NCBI RefSeq assembly: GCF_013408295.1 | Contig: NZ_JACBYQ010000001.1 | Span: 372,001-436,000, forward strand | Direction of reading: 5' to 3' | Length of the DNA stretch: 64,000 bases | Origin: Psychromicrobium silvestre | GTDB lineage: Bacteria > Actinomycetota > Actinomycetes > Actinomycetales > Micrococcaceae | Part shown: positions 17,801 to 28,385 of the stretch, in pieces | How the letters are laid out: every line of letters starts with the position of its first letter | Numbering within the stretch: the first letter of the stretch is position 1 | The notes under the pieces: generated by a model | The model's input: only the letters and a program-made list of their open reading frames with translations | What the model was told of the DNA's origin: nothing | Database searches by the model: none | Translations under genes and position numbers: made by a program

Positions 17801-18526
17801 GTGATGATGAATTTGCCGGTCGATTCCACAGATACTAAGCCAGCTGTGCTGTTCGATCTGGACGGCACTCTGATTGACCCAGCGGGCGGCATTACCCAGG
17901 GCATTGCATATGCTCTGCGGAGCATGGGTCTTGCCGTTCCGGAGGAAGCCGTGCTCAGCAACATGGTGGGGCCGAAGCTTTCCGAGTCGCTCCTCGCATT
18001 GCCAGGCTTTCCACCCGAACAACTGGCTGCGGTGGTGGCCAAATACAGGGGCTGGTATTCCGAGCGCGGGATCGCGATGGGCAAGCCCTATCCGGGTATC
18101 CCCGAGTTATTGAAGAAGCTACAAGAGCAAGGCTTCCTGATCGCCCTGGCAACTCAGAAACCTCTTTCCTTGGCGCACGTGCTGTTGCAAACGCACGGCC
18201 TGGCACATTATTTTCAAACCGTCTCCGGTGCTGAAGAGAATGAAGCCCTGAGCGACGACGACGGGATGCCGCCTAAGCAGCGCATCATCGCGCTGGCTTT
18301 GGCCGGGCTTTCCCAGCCGCAGCGGGCAGTGATGGTGGGCGATCGGGCGCATGATGTGCTCGGTGCCCGAGCCAATGACCTGGACTGCTTCGGGGTTTCC
18401 TGGGGATTCTCGGCTGCTGGCGAGCTCGATACTGTGGGCGCACTCCGAGTGGTCAGCAGTGCAGAGGAATTAGCTACCGGCTTGCACGAATACTTCGCGG
18501 CGGAGGTGGTCCATGGCGCTCTATGA
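17801..18526 (+). CDS. HAD-family phosphatase (phosphoglycolate phosphatase-like)
   Basis: This 241-residue HAD hydrolase has motif I AVLFDLDGTLIDPAGGI near residue 14 (the first Asp is the nucleophile), a helical cap domain, motif II-like LATQKPL, motif III lysine (MPPKQRI) and motif IV VMVGDRAHDVLGA. It resembles phosphoglycolate phosphatases, though substrate range is wide in this family. Three start codons occur in tandem (GTG 17801, ATG 17804, ATG 17807). It overlaps the plsC-like gene by 14 bp. Confidence 0.85.
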   Translation: MMMNLPVDSTDTKPAVLFDLDGTLIDPAGGITQGIAYALRSMGLAVPEEAVLSNMVGPKLSESLLALPGFPPEQLAAVVAKYRGWYSERGIAMGKPYPGIPELLKKLQEQGFLIALATQKPLSLAHVLLQTHGLAHYFQTVSGAEENEALSDDDGMPPKQRIIALALAGLSQPQRAVMVGDRAHDVLGARANDLDCFGVSWGFSAAGELDTVGALRVVSSAEELATGLHEYFAAEVVHGAL

Positions 18527-19178
18527 TGCGGCTCGCGGAACCACACGCGGTCTGATTGCGCTCTCCTGTCGGCCGACTATTACGGGTCTGGAGAATGTCC
18601 CCACCGAGGGGCCTTTCATCGTTGCCCCCAATCATCTATCCTTCCTCGATAGCGTGCTGGTGCAAACCCTGATGCCCCGCAAGGTTGCTTTCTTTGCCAA
18701 GGCCGAATACTTCACCACCAAGGGCTTTAAAGGCCGGATGATGAAGTCGTTCTTCGAGTCAGTGGGTTCCATTCCAGTGGAACGAGGGGAACAGGCGGCT
18801 AGCGTCGCAGCACTGAAGTCGTTACTCGACATCTTGGCCGCGGGCGACGGCGTCGGAATCTATCCGGAGGGCACCCGATCCCGCGACGGCAAGCTGTACC
18901 GTGGCCGTACCGGGGTGGGTTGGCTAGCGCTGACCACGGGCGCCCCGGTGATTCCGGTGGGACTTAAGGGCACCGAGAAACTGCAAGCTGCGGGTAGCAA
19001 TATGATCCGCCCGCAGCATTTCTCCATGGTGATTGGTAAGCCGCTCAGCTTTCAGAAGACCGGCCCTGAGCACTCACTTCCGGCGCGCCGAGCTGCCACC
19101 GATTCGATTATGGATGCAATCGCTGAACTCAGCGGACAGCAGCGGGCGGAAGGCTATAACCAGAGCAAGAGCATCTGA
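18513..19178 (+). CDS. plsC: 1-acyl-sn-glycerol-3-phosphate acyltransferase (PlsC-like)
   Basis: This 221-residue acyltransferase has the catalytic NHLSFLDS (HX4D, near residue 33) and the substrate-binding motif YPEGTRSRDG (near residue 115). It places the second acyl chain on lysophosphatidic acid at the membrane. It starts inside the end of the HAD gene with ribosome site GGAGGTGG, so the pair is probably co-expressed. The exact acceptor may differ because actinobacteria carry several paralogues. Confidence 0.88.
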   Translation: MALYDAARGTTRGLIALSCRPTITGLENVPTEGPFIVAPNHLSFLDSVLVQTLMPRKVAFFAKAEYFTTKGFKGRMMKSFFESVGSIPVERGEQAASVAALKSLLDILAAGDGVGIYPEGTRSRDGKLYRGRTGVGWLALTTGAPVIPVGLKGTEKLQAAGSNMIRPQHFSMVIGKPLSFQKTGPEHSLPARRAATDSIMDAIAELSGQQRAEGYNQSKSI

Positions 19179-19244
19179 TTCGATCCCGGACCTGAGCTTG
19201 CCTGGGCGGGGCGCGTGCCGCCGTTGACTGTCGGTGCGCCGCAC

Positions 19245-19250
19245 TAGGAT
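19245..19250 (+). promoter_or_regulatory. -10 element of leaderless uvrC promoter
   Basis: TAGGAT followed by six bases and GTG at 19257. A TTGACT -35 candidate (19224–19229) lies 15 bp upstream. Confidence 0.55.
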
Positions 19251-19256
19251 GGTTCT

Positions 19257-21239
19257 GTGGCAGATCCCGTAAGCTACCGGCCTAAGACTGGTGAAATTCC
19301 GACCGATCCCGGCGTGTATCGGTTCCGCGACGAGCACGGTCGGGTGATTTATGTCGGTAAAGCCAAAAATCTACGCTCCCGGCTGACTTCATATTTCGCC
19401 AATCCGGCCACCTTGCTCCCTAAGACCTATGCGATGGTTCATACCGCTGCCAGCGTTCAGTGGACCATCGTGGGCAGCGAATTGGAAGCTCTGCAGCTTG
19501 AATACACCTGGATCAAGGAATTTGCGCCGCGCTACAACCTGGCTTTCCGCGACGATAAGAGCTACCCCTACCTGGCCGTCACAATGGCCGAGGAGTTCCC
19601 GCGGGTTCAGGTGATGCGTGGTGAACGACGGAAAGGGACCCGTTACTTCGGCCCTTACACAGCGGGGGCGATCAGGGAGACCGTAGACACCCTTTTGCGA
19701 GTCTTCCCGGTGCGCACCTGCAGCCCGAGCGTGCTCAAACGCGCCCAGCAAACCGGACGGCCCTGTCTGCTGGGTTATATCGATAAATGTTCGGCACCCT
19801 GTGTGGGCAAAATCAGCCCGGAAGGGCACCGTGAGTTAGCGGAAGAGTTTTGCTCCTTTATGGGTGGCGAGGCCAAGCGCTTCATCTCCTCGCTGGAAAA
19901 GCAGATGGCAGAGGCAGTTGCCGTGCTGGACTATGAGCAGGCCGCCCGCTTGCGCGACGATGTCATTGCCTTGCGCAAGGTCTTCGAGCGGAATGCCGTG
20001 GTCTTGCCGGAAGACACCAACGCGGATATCTTCGCGGTCCATCAGGACGAATTGGAGGCAGCCGTCCAGGTCTTCTATGTCCGGGCCGGCCGGATCCGCG
20101 GTCAGCGTGGCTGGGTGGTGGAAAAGGTTGAGGATAGCGAGCCGGACGAACTGATCGAGCATCTGCTCTTGCAGGTCTATGGCGAGGAAAGTGGACAGAA
20201 CGATGTGGGGGACAAGATCCCACGTCAGATTCTGGTCCCCGAGCTGCCCGCCAACACCGAGCAACTCACCGAATGGCTCAGTGGCCTTCGGGGCTCCAAG
20301 GTAGAGATCAAGGTTCCTCAGCGCGGGGATAAGGCCGCCCTCTTGGAGACCGTGGCCTCTAATGCGGAGCAGGCTATGAAGCTACACAAGTCCAAGCGGG
20401 CCGGCGATCTGAACCAGCGTTCACTCGCTTTGAAGGAACTGCAGGATGCGCTGGATTTGCCGCTGCCGCTACTGCGGATTGAATGTTATGACATTTCTCA
20501 TGTGCAGGGCACCAACGTGGTGGCTTCTATGGTGGTGGTGGAGGATGGACTGGCAAAGAAGAGCGAGTACCGCCGGTTCTCGATTACCGGCGCCGCTGCA
20601 CAGGACGATACCGCCTCGATGTATGACGTGATCAGCCGCCGGTTCCGGCATTATCTGCAAGAGCAACAGGAGCGTGCCGAGGCGATGGCCAGTAGCGAGG
20701 TGAGTTACGAAATCACCGAACAGGGCATCGAGGCCGGAACCAAGAGTAAATTCGCTTACCCGCCCAATCTAGTGGTGGTCGACGGCGGCCCGCCCCAGGT
20801 TGCCGCGGCTAGCCGGGCGCTGGTTGATCTAGGCATCAGCGATGTAGCCGTGGTTGGACTGGCTAAGAGGTTGGAGGAGGTGTGGCTACCGGAGGACGAA
20901 TTCCCGGTGATCCTGCCCCGTACCTCGCAGGGGCTCTATCTCCTCCAGCGAATCCGAGACGAAGCTCACCGCTTCGCGATTACCTTCCACCGACAGAAGC
21001 GTGGCAAATCGATGACGGCTTCGCTGCTGGACGAAATTCCCGGCCTAGGGGAGTCAAAAAGTAAGGCTCTGCTCAAGCATTTCGGCTCGGTCAAGAAGCT
21101 GCGTGCCGCCTCTATTCAGGAGATTACCGAGGCCAAGGGGGTTGGTCCGGTGCTGGCTCAAGCCATCCACGAGTCCTTACACAGCGAAGAGCCAGCGCCT
21201 GCGGTGAACATGACTACCGGCGAAATCTTGGAAACTTAG
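19257..21239 (+). CDS. uvrC: UvrABC excinuclease subunit C
   Basis: This 660-residue dual endonuclease makes the 3' and 5' cuts of excision repair. Domains in order are the GIY-YIG nuclease ([25 protein letters not shown], ~20–45), a cysteine region ([13 protein letters not shown]), a UVR domain (~200–235), the RNase H-like nuclease (VVVDGGPPQ, ~505), and C-terminal helix-hairpin-helix motifs ([18 protein letters not shown]). Length is normal. It begins the conserved uvrC–rapZ–yvcK–whiA run. Confidence 0.97.
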   Translation: MADPVSYRPKTGEIPTDPGVYRFRDEHGRVIYVGKAKNLRSRLTSYFANPATLLPKTYAMVHTAASVQWTIVGSELEALQLEYTWIKEFAPRYNLAFRDDKSYPYLAVTMAEEFPRVQVMRGERRKGTRYFGPYTAGAIRETVDTLLRVFPVRTCSPSVLKRAQQTGRPCLLGYIDKCSAPCVGKISPEGHRELAEEFCSFMGGEAKRFISSLEKQMAEAVAVLDYEQAARLRDDVIALRKVFERNAVVLPEDTNADIFAVHQDELEAAVQVFYVRAGRIRGQRGWVVEKVEDSEPDELIEHLLLQVYGEESGQNDVGDKIPRQILVPELPANTEQLTEWLSGLRGSKVEIKVPQRGDKAALLETVASNAEQAMKLHKSKRAGDLNQRSLALKELQDALDLPLPLLRIECYDISHVQGTNVVASMVVVEDGLAKKSEYRRFSITGAAAQDDTASMYDVISRRFRHYLQEQQERAEAMASSEVSYEITEQGIEAGTKSKFAYPPNLVVVDGGPPQVAAASRALVDLGISDVAVVGLAKRLEEVWLPEDEFPVILPRTSQGLYLLQRIRDEAHRFAITFHRQKRGKSMTASLLDEIPGLGESKSKALLKHFGSVKKLRAASIQEITEAKGVGPVLAQAIHESLHSEEPAPAVNMTTGEILET

Positions 21240-21307
21240 CTAGGCTAAAAGCTAGCCGGGTTTCAAAACGCGGTTAATTGGCGTTGAGCAATGAGGATGA
21301 GGAATAG

Positions 21308-22204
21308 GTGGCAATGACAGATCTCACCCCGGTGAAACCACAAGAGTCTGAGTTGCTCGTGGTGACCGGCATGTCCGGCGCTGGCCGCAGTACGGCCGCC
21401 AATGCTTTAGAGGACCACGGCTGGTACGTGGTAGAAAACCTGCCGCCGCAAATGCTGAGTACACTCGCTGAGCTGGTGGCTCGCACGCCGCAGGCGCTGC
21501 CCAAGCTTGCCGTGGTGGTCGATGTGCGCGGCAAGGCGTTCTTCGCCGATATTCGGGATTCGCTCAATATGTTGGCCGCCAGCGGGATTAGCTACCGGGT
21601 GCTCTTCCTCGACGCGGATGACGACACCCTGGTGCGCCGCTTTGAGCAGGGTCGCAGGCCGCACCCCTTGCAGGGGGACGGCAGAATGCTCGACGGGATT
21701 GCTGCGGAACGTGAGCTGCTGGCTCAGCTCCGTGATGCCGCGGATGTGGTGATTGATACCTCGAAGCGGAATGTGCACGAATTGGCTAGTCAGGTCACCG
21801 AGTTGTTCTCGGATTCCGGGCCGGTCGTACTGAGGCTCACCGTGATGAGTTTTGGCTTCAAATACGGGCTGCCGGTGGACGCCAATTATGTGGCTGATGT
21901 CCGGTTCATCCCGAACCCGCACTGGGTGCCCCAGCTCCGTCCGCATACCGGGCTGGACAAGGATGTCAGCGATTTCGTGCTGGTTGATAACAATGCTAAC
22001 GAATTCGTGGGTCGTTATGTCCGAGCCCTCGAACCGGTGTTGGAAGGCTACCGGCGCGAGAATAAGCACTACGCCACGATTGCCGTGGGCTGCACGGGTG
22101 GGAAACATCGCTCGGTGGCTGTCGCCGTCGAACTCGCCAAACGCCTAGCGCAACTTCCACGGGTTGCGGTCAGCACCCGGCACCGTGACCTGGGGCGCGA
22201 GTAG
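21308..22204 (+). CDS. rapZ: RapZ (YvcJ) RNase adapter/nucleotide-binding protein
   Basis: This 298-residue P-loop protein has Walker [11 protein letters not shown] (~residues 20–29) and the C-terminal hallmark [23 protein letters not shown]. In Proteobacteria RapZ controls glmS mRNA decay; in Gram-positives YvcJ binds nucleotides and affects competence and cell-wall sugar supply. The start may be GTG 21308 or ATG 21314, both behind ribosome site GAGGA. Its stop overlaps the yvcK start by one base (TAGTG), implying coupling. Confidence 0.95.
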   Translation: MAMTDLTPVKPQESELLVVTGMSGAGRSTAANALEDHGWYVVENLPPQMLSTLAELVARTPQALPKLAVVVDVRGKAFFADIRDSLNMLAASGISYRVLFLDADDDTLVRRFEQGRRPHPLQGDGRMLDGIAAERELLAQLRDAADVVIDTSKRNVHELASQVTELFSDSGPVVLRLTVMSFGFKYGLPVDANYVADVRFIPNPHWVPQLRPHTGLDKDVSDFVLVDNNANEFVGRYVRALEPVLEGYRRENKHYATIAVGCTGGKHRSVAVAVELAKRLAQLPRVAVSTRHRDLGRE

Positions 22205-23235
22205 TGGGTTTGTTGACCGGGCCGCTGCCACTTATCCCGCCGAAAAACCGGAGCAGTGAAAGCCGGGACAGCCAAGGTAGCGGAAATGACACCTCGGTGG
22301 TCGCTCTGGGCGGCGGGCACGGACTTTCCGCCTCGCTCTCCGCCTTGCGCCTGCTCACCAGTGAGCTAACCGCCATTGTGACGGTAGCGGACGACGGCGG
22401 TTCCTCCGGCCGCTTACGAGATGAGTTGGGTGTCTTACCGCCGGGCGATCTTCGGATGGCGCTTTCCGCACTCTGTGACGATACCGACTGGGGCCGCACC
22501 TGGCGTGACGTGATGCAGCACAGATTTAGCGCAAAGCCCGGAAGGGAGAGCTCCCTCGATCAGCATGCGATGGGTAATTTGCTCATTGTCACCCTCTGGG
22601 AACTGCTGGGGGATACCGTGGATGGGCTGAAATGGGCCGGTGCGCTGCTCGGCGCACGTGGTCAGGTGTTGCCGATGGCGAGCGTGCCGCTGACCATTCA
22701 GGGGCGCAGCCGCAGCCTCGGCCCGGATGGTCAGGAAATTATTAATACGGTGACAGGTCAGGCGGCCCTGGCTAGCATTGGCGTGGTCGATGATGTCCGC
22801 TTACTTCCGGAGAATGCTCCGGCGTGTGTCGAGGCGCTGGAAGCGATCGAGCTTGCCGATTGGGTGATTGTGGGTCCAGGCTCCTGGTATACCTCGGTAT
22901 TGCCGCATCTGCTGTTGCCGGAATTGCGGCAGGCACTGTGCACCACCCCAGCCAAGCGATGCCTGACCATGAATCTGGACGTCAATGACAAAGAGGTGGC
23001 CGGAATGAGCGCCGCCGACCACCTTCGGGTCATCGCTAAGTACGCTCCGGATTTTGGGGTGGATGTAGTGTTAGCTGATCCCACCAGTGTGGGGGATCGA
23101 GCTGAATTCGAGTTGGCGGCCTCCGCTCTCGGAGCCGAGGTAGTGCTCAGCCGAGTCAGAGTGAACAATCGGCAACCGGTACATGATCCGTTACGATTGG
23201 CGGCGGCGTTTCACGACATTATCGTCGGGGGATAG
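22204..23235 (+). CDS. yvcK: YvcK/CofD-like gluconeogenesis factor
   Basis: This 343-residue CofD-like protein has the UDP-sugar binding start VVALGGGHGLSASLSALR (~residues 31–48) and the conserved VADDGGSSGRLRDELGVLPPGDLRMAL. YvcK binds UDP-GlcNAc and is needed on gluconeogenic carbon sources and for cell-wall synthesis; in mycobacteria (CuvA) it localises to growth sites. It starts at GTG within the rapZ stop codon and is followed 40 bp later by whiA. Confidence 0.95.
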   Translation: MGLLTGPLPLIPPKNRSSESRDSQGSGNDTSVVALGGGHGLSASLSALRLLTSELTAIVTVADDGGSSGRLRDELGVLPPGDLRMALSALCDDTDWGRTWRDVMQHRFSAKPGRESSLDQHAMGNLLIVTLWELLGDTVDGLKWAGALLGARGQVLPMASVPLTIQGRSRSLGPDGQEIINTVTGQAALASIGVVDDVRLLPENAPACVEALEAIELADWVIVGPGSWYTSVLPHLLLPELRQALCTTPAKRCLTMNLDVNDKEVAGMSAADHLRVIAKYAPDFGVDVVLADPTSVGDRAEFELAASALGAEVVLSRVRVNNRQPVHDPLRLAAAFHDIIVGG

Positions 23236-23275
23236 CGGGTACTGAGATTTACGGATATACAAGACGGGAATACAG

Positions 23276-24256
23276 ATGGCATTGACAGCGGCAGTGAAAG
23301 AGGAGCTGTCCCGACTCGAAATTCGCAAAGCCCCGGTGCGGAAGGCCGAGGTCTCCGCGATGCTGCGTTTTGCGGGTGGATTGCACATCATCTCCGGGCG
23401 GATCGTGATCGAGGCCGAAGTGGACCTGGCGGCGACGGCCCGCCGGCTGCGGGTGGCGATTGCCGAGCTCTATGGACATCAGAGCGAGATCATTGTGGTT
23501 TCCGGCGGTGGGCTGCGGCGCGGCAATCGCTATGTGGTTCGGGTGGTTCGGGAAAGCGAGGCGTTGGCTCGGCAGACCGGTTTGCTGGATAGCCGTGGTA
23601 GGCCCGTGCGTGGGCTGCCATCAGTGGTTGTCAATGGTTCAACCGCCGATGTTGAAGCGGTCTGGCGCGGGGCTTTTCTGGCGCACGGTTCACTCACCGA
23701 GCCCGGTCGCTCCTCATCCTTGGAAGTCACCTGCCCTGGACCGGAGGCAGCACTTGCTCTGGTCGGTGCGGCACGACGGCTTGGTATTGCGGCCAAGGCG
23801 CGAGAAGTGCGTGGAATTGATCGGGTAGTGATCCGAGACGGCGATACCATCGCGGCGCTGCTGACCCGGATGGGCGCGCATCAGACCCTTTTGGTCTGGG
23901 AGGAATCCCGGATGCGTAAGGAAGTGCGGGCGACGGCGAATCGCTTGGCGAATTTTGACGATGCAAACCTGCGTCGTTCGGCCCAAGCTGCGGTGGCCGC
24001 CGGGGCACGAGTGGATCGGGCCTTGGAAATCCTGGGCGAGGACGTTCCGGAGCACCTGAAATACGCCGGAGAGCTGCGAGTAGCGCATAAGCAGGCATCG
24101 CTTGATGAGCTGGGGCGGTTGGCCGATCCACCGATGACCAAGGATGCGATTGCAGGCCGAATTCGTCGGCTCTTGGCGATGGCCGATAAGCGGGCCGCTG
24201 ATCTGGGAATCCCAAGCACCGAGGCAAATGTGACACTCGAGATGCTTGAGGAATAG
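23276..24256 (+). CDS. whiA: WhiA sporulation/cell division transcriptional regulator
   Basis: This 326-residue protein begins [16 protein letters not shown], as WhiA does. It has an N-terminal LAGLIDADG-like homing-endonuclease fold lacking nuclease residues and a C-terminal helix-turn-helix (about residues 230–320, [33 protein letters not shown]). WhiA controls division genes in actinobacteria and affects chromosome segregation in Bacillus. Position after rapZ–yvcK is the conserved order. A short ribosome site GGGA precedes the ATG. Confidence 0.96.
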   Translation: MALTAAVKEELSRLEIRKAPVRKAEVSAMLRFAGGLHIISGRIVIEAEVDLAATARRLRVAIAELYGHQSEIIVVSGGGLRRGNRYVVRVVRESEALARQTGLLDSRGRPVRGLPSVVVNGSTADVEAVWRGAFLAHGSLTEPGRSSSLEVTCPGPEAALALVGAARRLGIAAKAREVRGIDRVVIRDGDTIAALLTRMGAHQTLLVWEESRMRKEVRATANRLANFDDANLRRSAQAAVAAGARVDRALEILGEDVPEHLKYAGELRVAHKQASLDELGRLADPPMTKDAIAGRIRRLLAMADKRAADLGIPSTEANVTLEMLEE

Positions 24257-24303
24257 CCTGGGAGAGAAGATAACGTCGGTTAGTTCTGCAATCCAGAAAT
24301 AGA

Positions 24304-24317
24304 TCACAAAAATGTGA
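24304..24317 (+). promoter_or_regulatory. palindrome upstream of sodA
   Basis: TCACA-AAAA-TGTGA is a perfect inverted repeat about 25 bp upstream of the TAGGCT -10 candidate (24343–24348) of sodA. It may be a regulator site; the half-site order is opposite to a CRP site (TGTGA-N6-TCACA). Confidence 0.4.
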
Positions 24318-24378
24318 CGTTATTATGGGCAGTGGCAGTTGCTAGGCTACTGAAAACATCTCATTCAATGGAGGAACC

Positions 24379-25008
24379 GTGAGCGCAACACAGTACACAC
24401 TTCCCGATCTACCCTACGATTATGCGGCTCTGGAGCCCCATATCTCCGGACGGATCATGGAACTGCACCATGACAAGCACCACGCGGCCTATGTCGCCGG
24501 AGCCAATAATGCTTTGGCGCAATTGGCTGAGGCACGGGGAAAGGGCGATTTCGCCAATGTGAACCGATTGTCAAAGGATCTGGCCTTCCATACCGGCGGT
24601 CACACCAACCACTCGGTGTTCTGGAACAACCTTTCTCCGGACGGCGGCGACAAGCCCGAGGGTGAATTGGCTGCTGCCATTGACGACGCTTTCGGCTCCT
24701 TTGATGCCTTCCGGGCACATTTCAATGCTGCTGCGCTGGGCCTGCAGGGTTCCGGTTGGGCTTTCCTGGCTTATGAGCCGGTCGGCGGCAACCTGGTGAT
24801 CGAGCAGCTCTATGATCAGCAGGGCAATGTTGCCGTGGGTACCACGCCCTTGCTGATGCTGGACATGTGGGAGCATGCCTTCTACCTGGATTACGTCAAC
24901 GTCAAGGCTGACTACGTCAAGGCGTTCTGGAACATCGTGAACTGGGCTGATGTGGCTAAGCGTTTTGACGGCGCTCGGACCAATGCCAGCGGATTGATCC
25001 TGCTCTAA
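24379..25008 (+). CDS. sodA: superoxide dismutase (Mn/Fe type)
   Basis: This 209-residue enzyme converts superoxide to peroxide and oxygen. Metal ligands are visible in [13 protein letters not shown] (His near 27), HTGGHTNHS (second His), and [11 protein letters not shown] (Asp and His). The GGHTNH glycine pattern favours manganese or cambialistic use over iron. A strong GGAGG site precedes the GTG start. No signal peptide is present, so it is cytoplasmic or non-classically exported. Confidence 0.96.
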   Translation: MSATQYTLPDLPYDYAALEPHISGRIMELHHDKHHAAYVAGANNALAQLAEARGKGDFANVNRLSKDLAFHTGGHTNHSVFWNNLSPDGGDKPEGELAAAIDDAFGSFDAFRAHFNAAALGLQGSGWAFLAYEPVGGNLVIEQLYDQQGNVAVGTTPLLMLDMWEHAFYLDYVNVKADYVKAFWNIVNWADVAKRFDGARTNASGLILL

Positions 25009-25078
25009 GCTTCTACAGGACTCCTTGGGCGATAACCCCGGGGTGTTAGTCGCGTCACATAACTGTTTGAACTGCACA

Positions 25079-25108
25079 GGTTTGCCCTCGCAATTGCGGG
25101 GGCAAACC
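25079..25108. terminator. 30-bp palindromic hairpin downstream of sodA
   Basis: GGTTTGCCC (25079–25087) pairs with GGGCAAACC (25100–25108), and the enclosed CGCAATTGCG is itself palindromic, so the hairpin is nearly unbroken. No T-run follows. It lies in the 269-bp sodA–gap gap and probably ends sodA transcription. Confidence 0.55.
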
Positions 25109-25245
25109 CAGTTAAACGTAAGATGTATCACGGAGGACTTTTCGCCGCCGTTACTTGGCGGAAACCTCCGGCTGGTAAGTAATCTCTGCCCAAAGTCGTG
25201 CGAGAACCGTTATCTCAAGGGCCCGCAACGGACCATTGAACTAGG

Positions 25246-25261
25246 CGTGCTGATAACAGCA
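25246..25261 (+). promoter_or_regulatory. hairpin abutting the gap ribosome binding site
   Basis: GTGCTG-ATAA-CAGCAC forms a stem-loop ending just before AAGGAG (the gap ribosome site). It could stabilise the leader or bind a regulator. Confidence 0.4.
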
Positions 25262-25274
25262 CCAAGGAGATTGA

Positions 25275-26285
<1,011 letters not shown>

Positions 26286-26290
26286 GCTCA

Positions 26291-26349
26291 TCGAGTGTGG
26301 AGATCTGCATCTTAAAACACCTTCATAACGTGCAGATCTCCACACTCGA
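26291..26349. repeat. long perfect inverted repeat between gap and pgk
   Basis: Two 19-bp perfect arms starting TCGAGTGTGG (26291–26309) and ending CCACACTCGA (26331–26349) enclose 21 bases. It lies between two same-strand glycolysis genes, directly before the pgk -10 element, and could reduce or reset transcription from gap into pgk. The termini CGAGTG…CACTCG are shared with the palindrome at 60865–60926. Confidence 0.85.
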
Positions 26350-26354
26350 CGGAC

Positions 26355-26360
26355 TAGGCT
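26355..26360 (+). promoter_or_regulatory. -10 element of leaderless pgk promoter
   Basis: TAGGCT, six bases (GGGAGC, which could also act as a weak ribosome site), then the pgk ATG. It gives pgk its own promoter just past the palindrome. Confidence 0.45.
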
Positions 26361-26366
26361 GGGAGC

Positions 26367-27611
26367 ATGACTTTACACACCCTTGACGAACTGCTCGCCG
26401 AAGGTGTCCAGGGGCGGTACATTTTGGTCCGAAGTGACCTGAATGTGCCGCTTTCTGGCGCTGAGGACGGAAATCAGACGGTCACCGATGATGGCAGGGT
26501 TCGCGCCTCGCTTCCAGTTATTGAGAAGCTGGCCGCTGCCGGCGCGCGGGTCTTGGTACTGGCCCACCTGGGACGTCCTAAGGGCGCTCCGGAGGCGAAA
26601 TACTCTCTCAAGCCCGCTGTTGATCGACTCGCCGAATTGGCTCAGGTACCCGTCTCTCTGGCTGGGGATACTTCGGGTCCTTTGGCACAGGCTGCCGCTG
26701 CTGCGCTTGGCGATGGCCAGGTTCTGGTGCTGGAGAATGTCCGCTTCGATCCGCGGGAGACCTCCAAGGTCGACGGCGAACGGCAGGCTTTCGCTGCCGA
26801 ACTCGCCGCCCTGGGCGGCAGCAACGCCGCTTATCTGGACGATGCCTTCGGCGCGGTGCACCGTAAGCACGCGAGTGTCTTCGACCTGGCATTGTTGCTG
26901 CCGTCCTTCCAAGGCGATCTTGTGCGTACCGAACTGGACGTGCTGCGCAAGCTCACCGAATCACCGGAGCGGCCCTACGTTGTGGTACTGGGTGGCTCAA
27001 AGGTTTCGGACAAACTCGCGGTGATCGAGAATCTGATCGGAAGGGCTGACACCATCTTGGTTGGTGGTGGCATGCTCTTTACCTTCCTGGCCGCGCAGGG
27101 ACATTCGGTGGGCGCGAGCCTTTTGGAGAGCGATCAGATTGACGTGGTCAAGGACTACCTAGCCCGTGCGGAAGCCGCCGGTACTAGCTTCGTGCTGCCG
27201 AGCGATGTCGTGGTTGCCGAGAAGTTCGCTGCCGATGCGGCACACGAGCTTGTCGCGGCGGAAGCGATCGAATCTAGTAGCTTCGGTGCCACGGGCATCG
27301 GCCTCGACATCGGCCCGCAGACCGGTCAAAACTTTGCTGAGCATATCCAGGCCGCCAAGACGGTGTTCTGGAACGGGCCGATGGGCGTCTTCGAGTTCCC
27401 CGCCTTCGCTGCGGGCACCAAGGCTGTGGCACAGGCTCTTGCCGACAGTGAGGCCTTTAGCGTGGTGGGTGGCGGAGATTCGGCTGCCGCCGTGCGCACT
27501 TTAGGTTTCGCAGAGGATTCCTTTGGACATATTTCTACCGGTGGCGGAGCGAGCCTGGAATTCTTAGAGGGTAAAGAACTTCCGGGGCTGACCGCCCTGG
27601 AACGTGACTGA
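26367..27611 (+). CDS. pgk: phosphoglycerate kinase
   Basis: This 414-residue enzyme makes ATP and 3-phosphoglycerate. It shows the N-terminal VRSDLNVPL, substrate motif [26 protein letters not shown], and the C-terminal nucleotide-binding GGGDSAAAV with [23 protein letters not shown]. tpiA normally follows directly in the family operon, but here it is ~8.6 kb away. A terminator follows this gene. Confidence 0.98.
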   Translation: MTLHTLDELLAEGVQGRYILVRSDLNVPLSGAEDGNQTVTDDGRVRASLPVIEKLAAAGARVLVLAHLGRPKGAPEAKYSLKPAVDRLAELAQVPVSLAGDTSGPLAQAAAAALGDGQVLVLENVRFDPRETSKVDGERQAFAAELAALGGSNAAYLDDAFGAVHRKHASVFDLALLLPSFQGDLVRTELDVLRKLTESPERPYVVVLGGSKVSDKLAVIENLIGRADTILVGGGMLFTFLAAQGHSVGASLLESDQIDVVKDYLARAEAAGTSFVLPSDVVVAEKFAADAAHELVAAEAIESSSFGATGIGLDIGPQTGQNFAEHIQAAKTVFWNGPMGVFEFPAFAAGTKAVAQALADSEAFSVVGGGDSAAAVRTLGFAEDSFGHISTGGGASLEFLEGKELPGLTALERD

Positions 27612-27634
27612 GTAGTTTCCTCAGAAAGATTTGT

Positions 27635-27687
27635 AACAGCCGGCGCTGGGGTTTCGTTTTGGAGCCCGCCGTCGGCTGTTGCGTTTT
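27635..27687 (+). terminator. rho-independent terminator after pgk
   Basis: AACAGCCG (27635–27642) pairs with CGGCTGTT (27673–27680), with further partial pairing inside, followed by GCGTTTT. It closes pgk and isolates the inserted locus downstream. Confidence 0.7.
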
Positions 27688-27779
27688 AAGTCGCTGTATT
27701 TCCTGAGGTTGCCTCGGTATTGCTTGGCTTCCGGGGGCGTGGTTCTCTGGCAGAAGAGAACCGTCTTTGAGGAGCGAAC

Positions 27780-28385
27780 GTGACTTTATCCCATGACATC
27801 ACGCCGCAGAGAATGCGCACCGTGCTCGGCCATTTCGCCACCGGGCTCACCGTGGTGACTGCGCACGATAGCACTGGCCCTGTTGGGTTTACCTGCCAGT
27901 CCTTCACCTCGCTGTCTCTGGAACCGCCGCTGATCTCGATCAACCCCACCAAGGGATCCAGCACCTGGCCCAAGATTCGACAACTCGGAAGTTTTGCCGT
28001 GAATATTTTGCCGGCGGGCTCTGAGCAGTTGGCTCTGGACTTCAGCCGTAAGGGAATCGACCGCTTCGACCGCGTTGATTGGGAGATCTCGGCGGCCGGG
28101 CACCCACACCTCGGTGGTGCCCTGGCCTGGGTGGACTGTGAACTTGAGGCTGAACATGAGGCGGGCGATCACAGCATCGCGATTGCCCGGGTGCATCGTC
28201 TGGAAGCGGCTGAGGCGGGTGGGCATCCGCTTTTGTTCTTCAAAGGAGGATTCCTTCCGCTCGCTGCTGAACTCGCCGCCGAAGCGGCCTCGAGCGTTCA
28301 TCAGCTGCCCCGGCGGATCGGAAGAGACGAACCCGGGCGGAACGAACAGCGCGCGAGCGCCGGGCAGGACGTGCTGAGCGCATGA
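27780..28385 (+). CDS. flavin reductase family protein
   Basis: This 201-residue protein of the DIM6/NTAB flavin reductase family carries GHFATGLTVVTAHDSTGPVGFTCQSFTSLSLEPPLISINPTK and later FAVNILPAGSEQLA. Such enzymes reduce FMN with NAD(P)H to supply flavin-dependent monooxygenases. The next gene is such a monooxygenase and overlaps by 4 bp (ATGA), so the two form a two-component system. The last ~30 residues are a charged tail. Ribosome site GAGGAGC precedes the GTG. Confidence 0.88.
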   Translation: MTLSHDITPQRMRTVLGHFATGLTVVTAHDSTGPVGFTCQSFTSLSLEPPLISINPTKGSSTWPKIRQLGSFAVNILPAGSEQLALDFSRKGIDRFDRVDWEISAAGHPHLGGALAWVDCELEAEHEAGDHSIAIARVHRLEAAEAGGHPLLFFKGGFLPLAAELAAEAASSVHQLPRRIGRDEPGRNEQRASAGQDVLSA

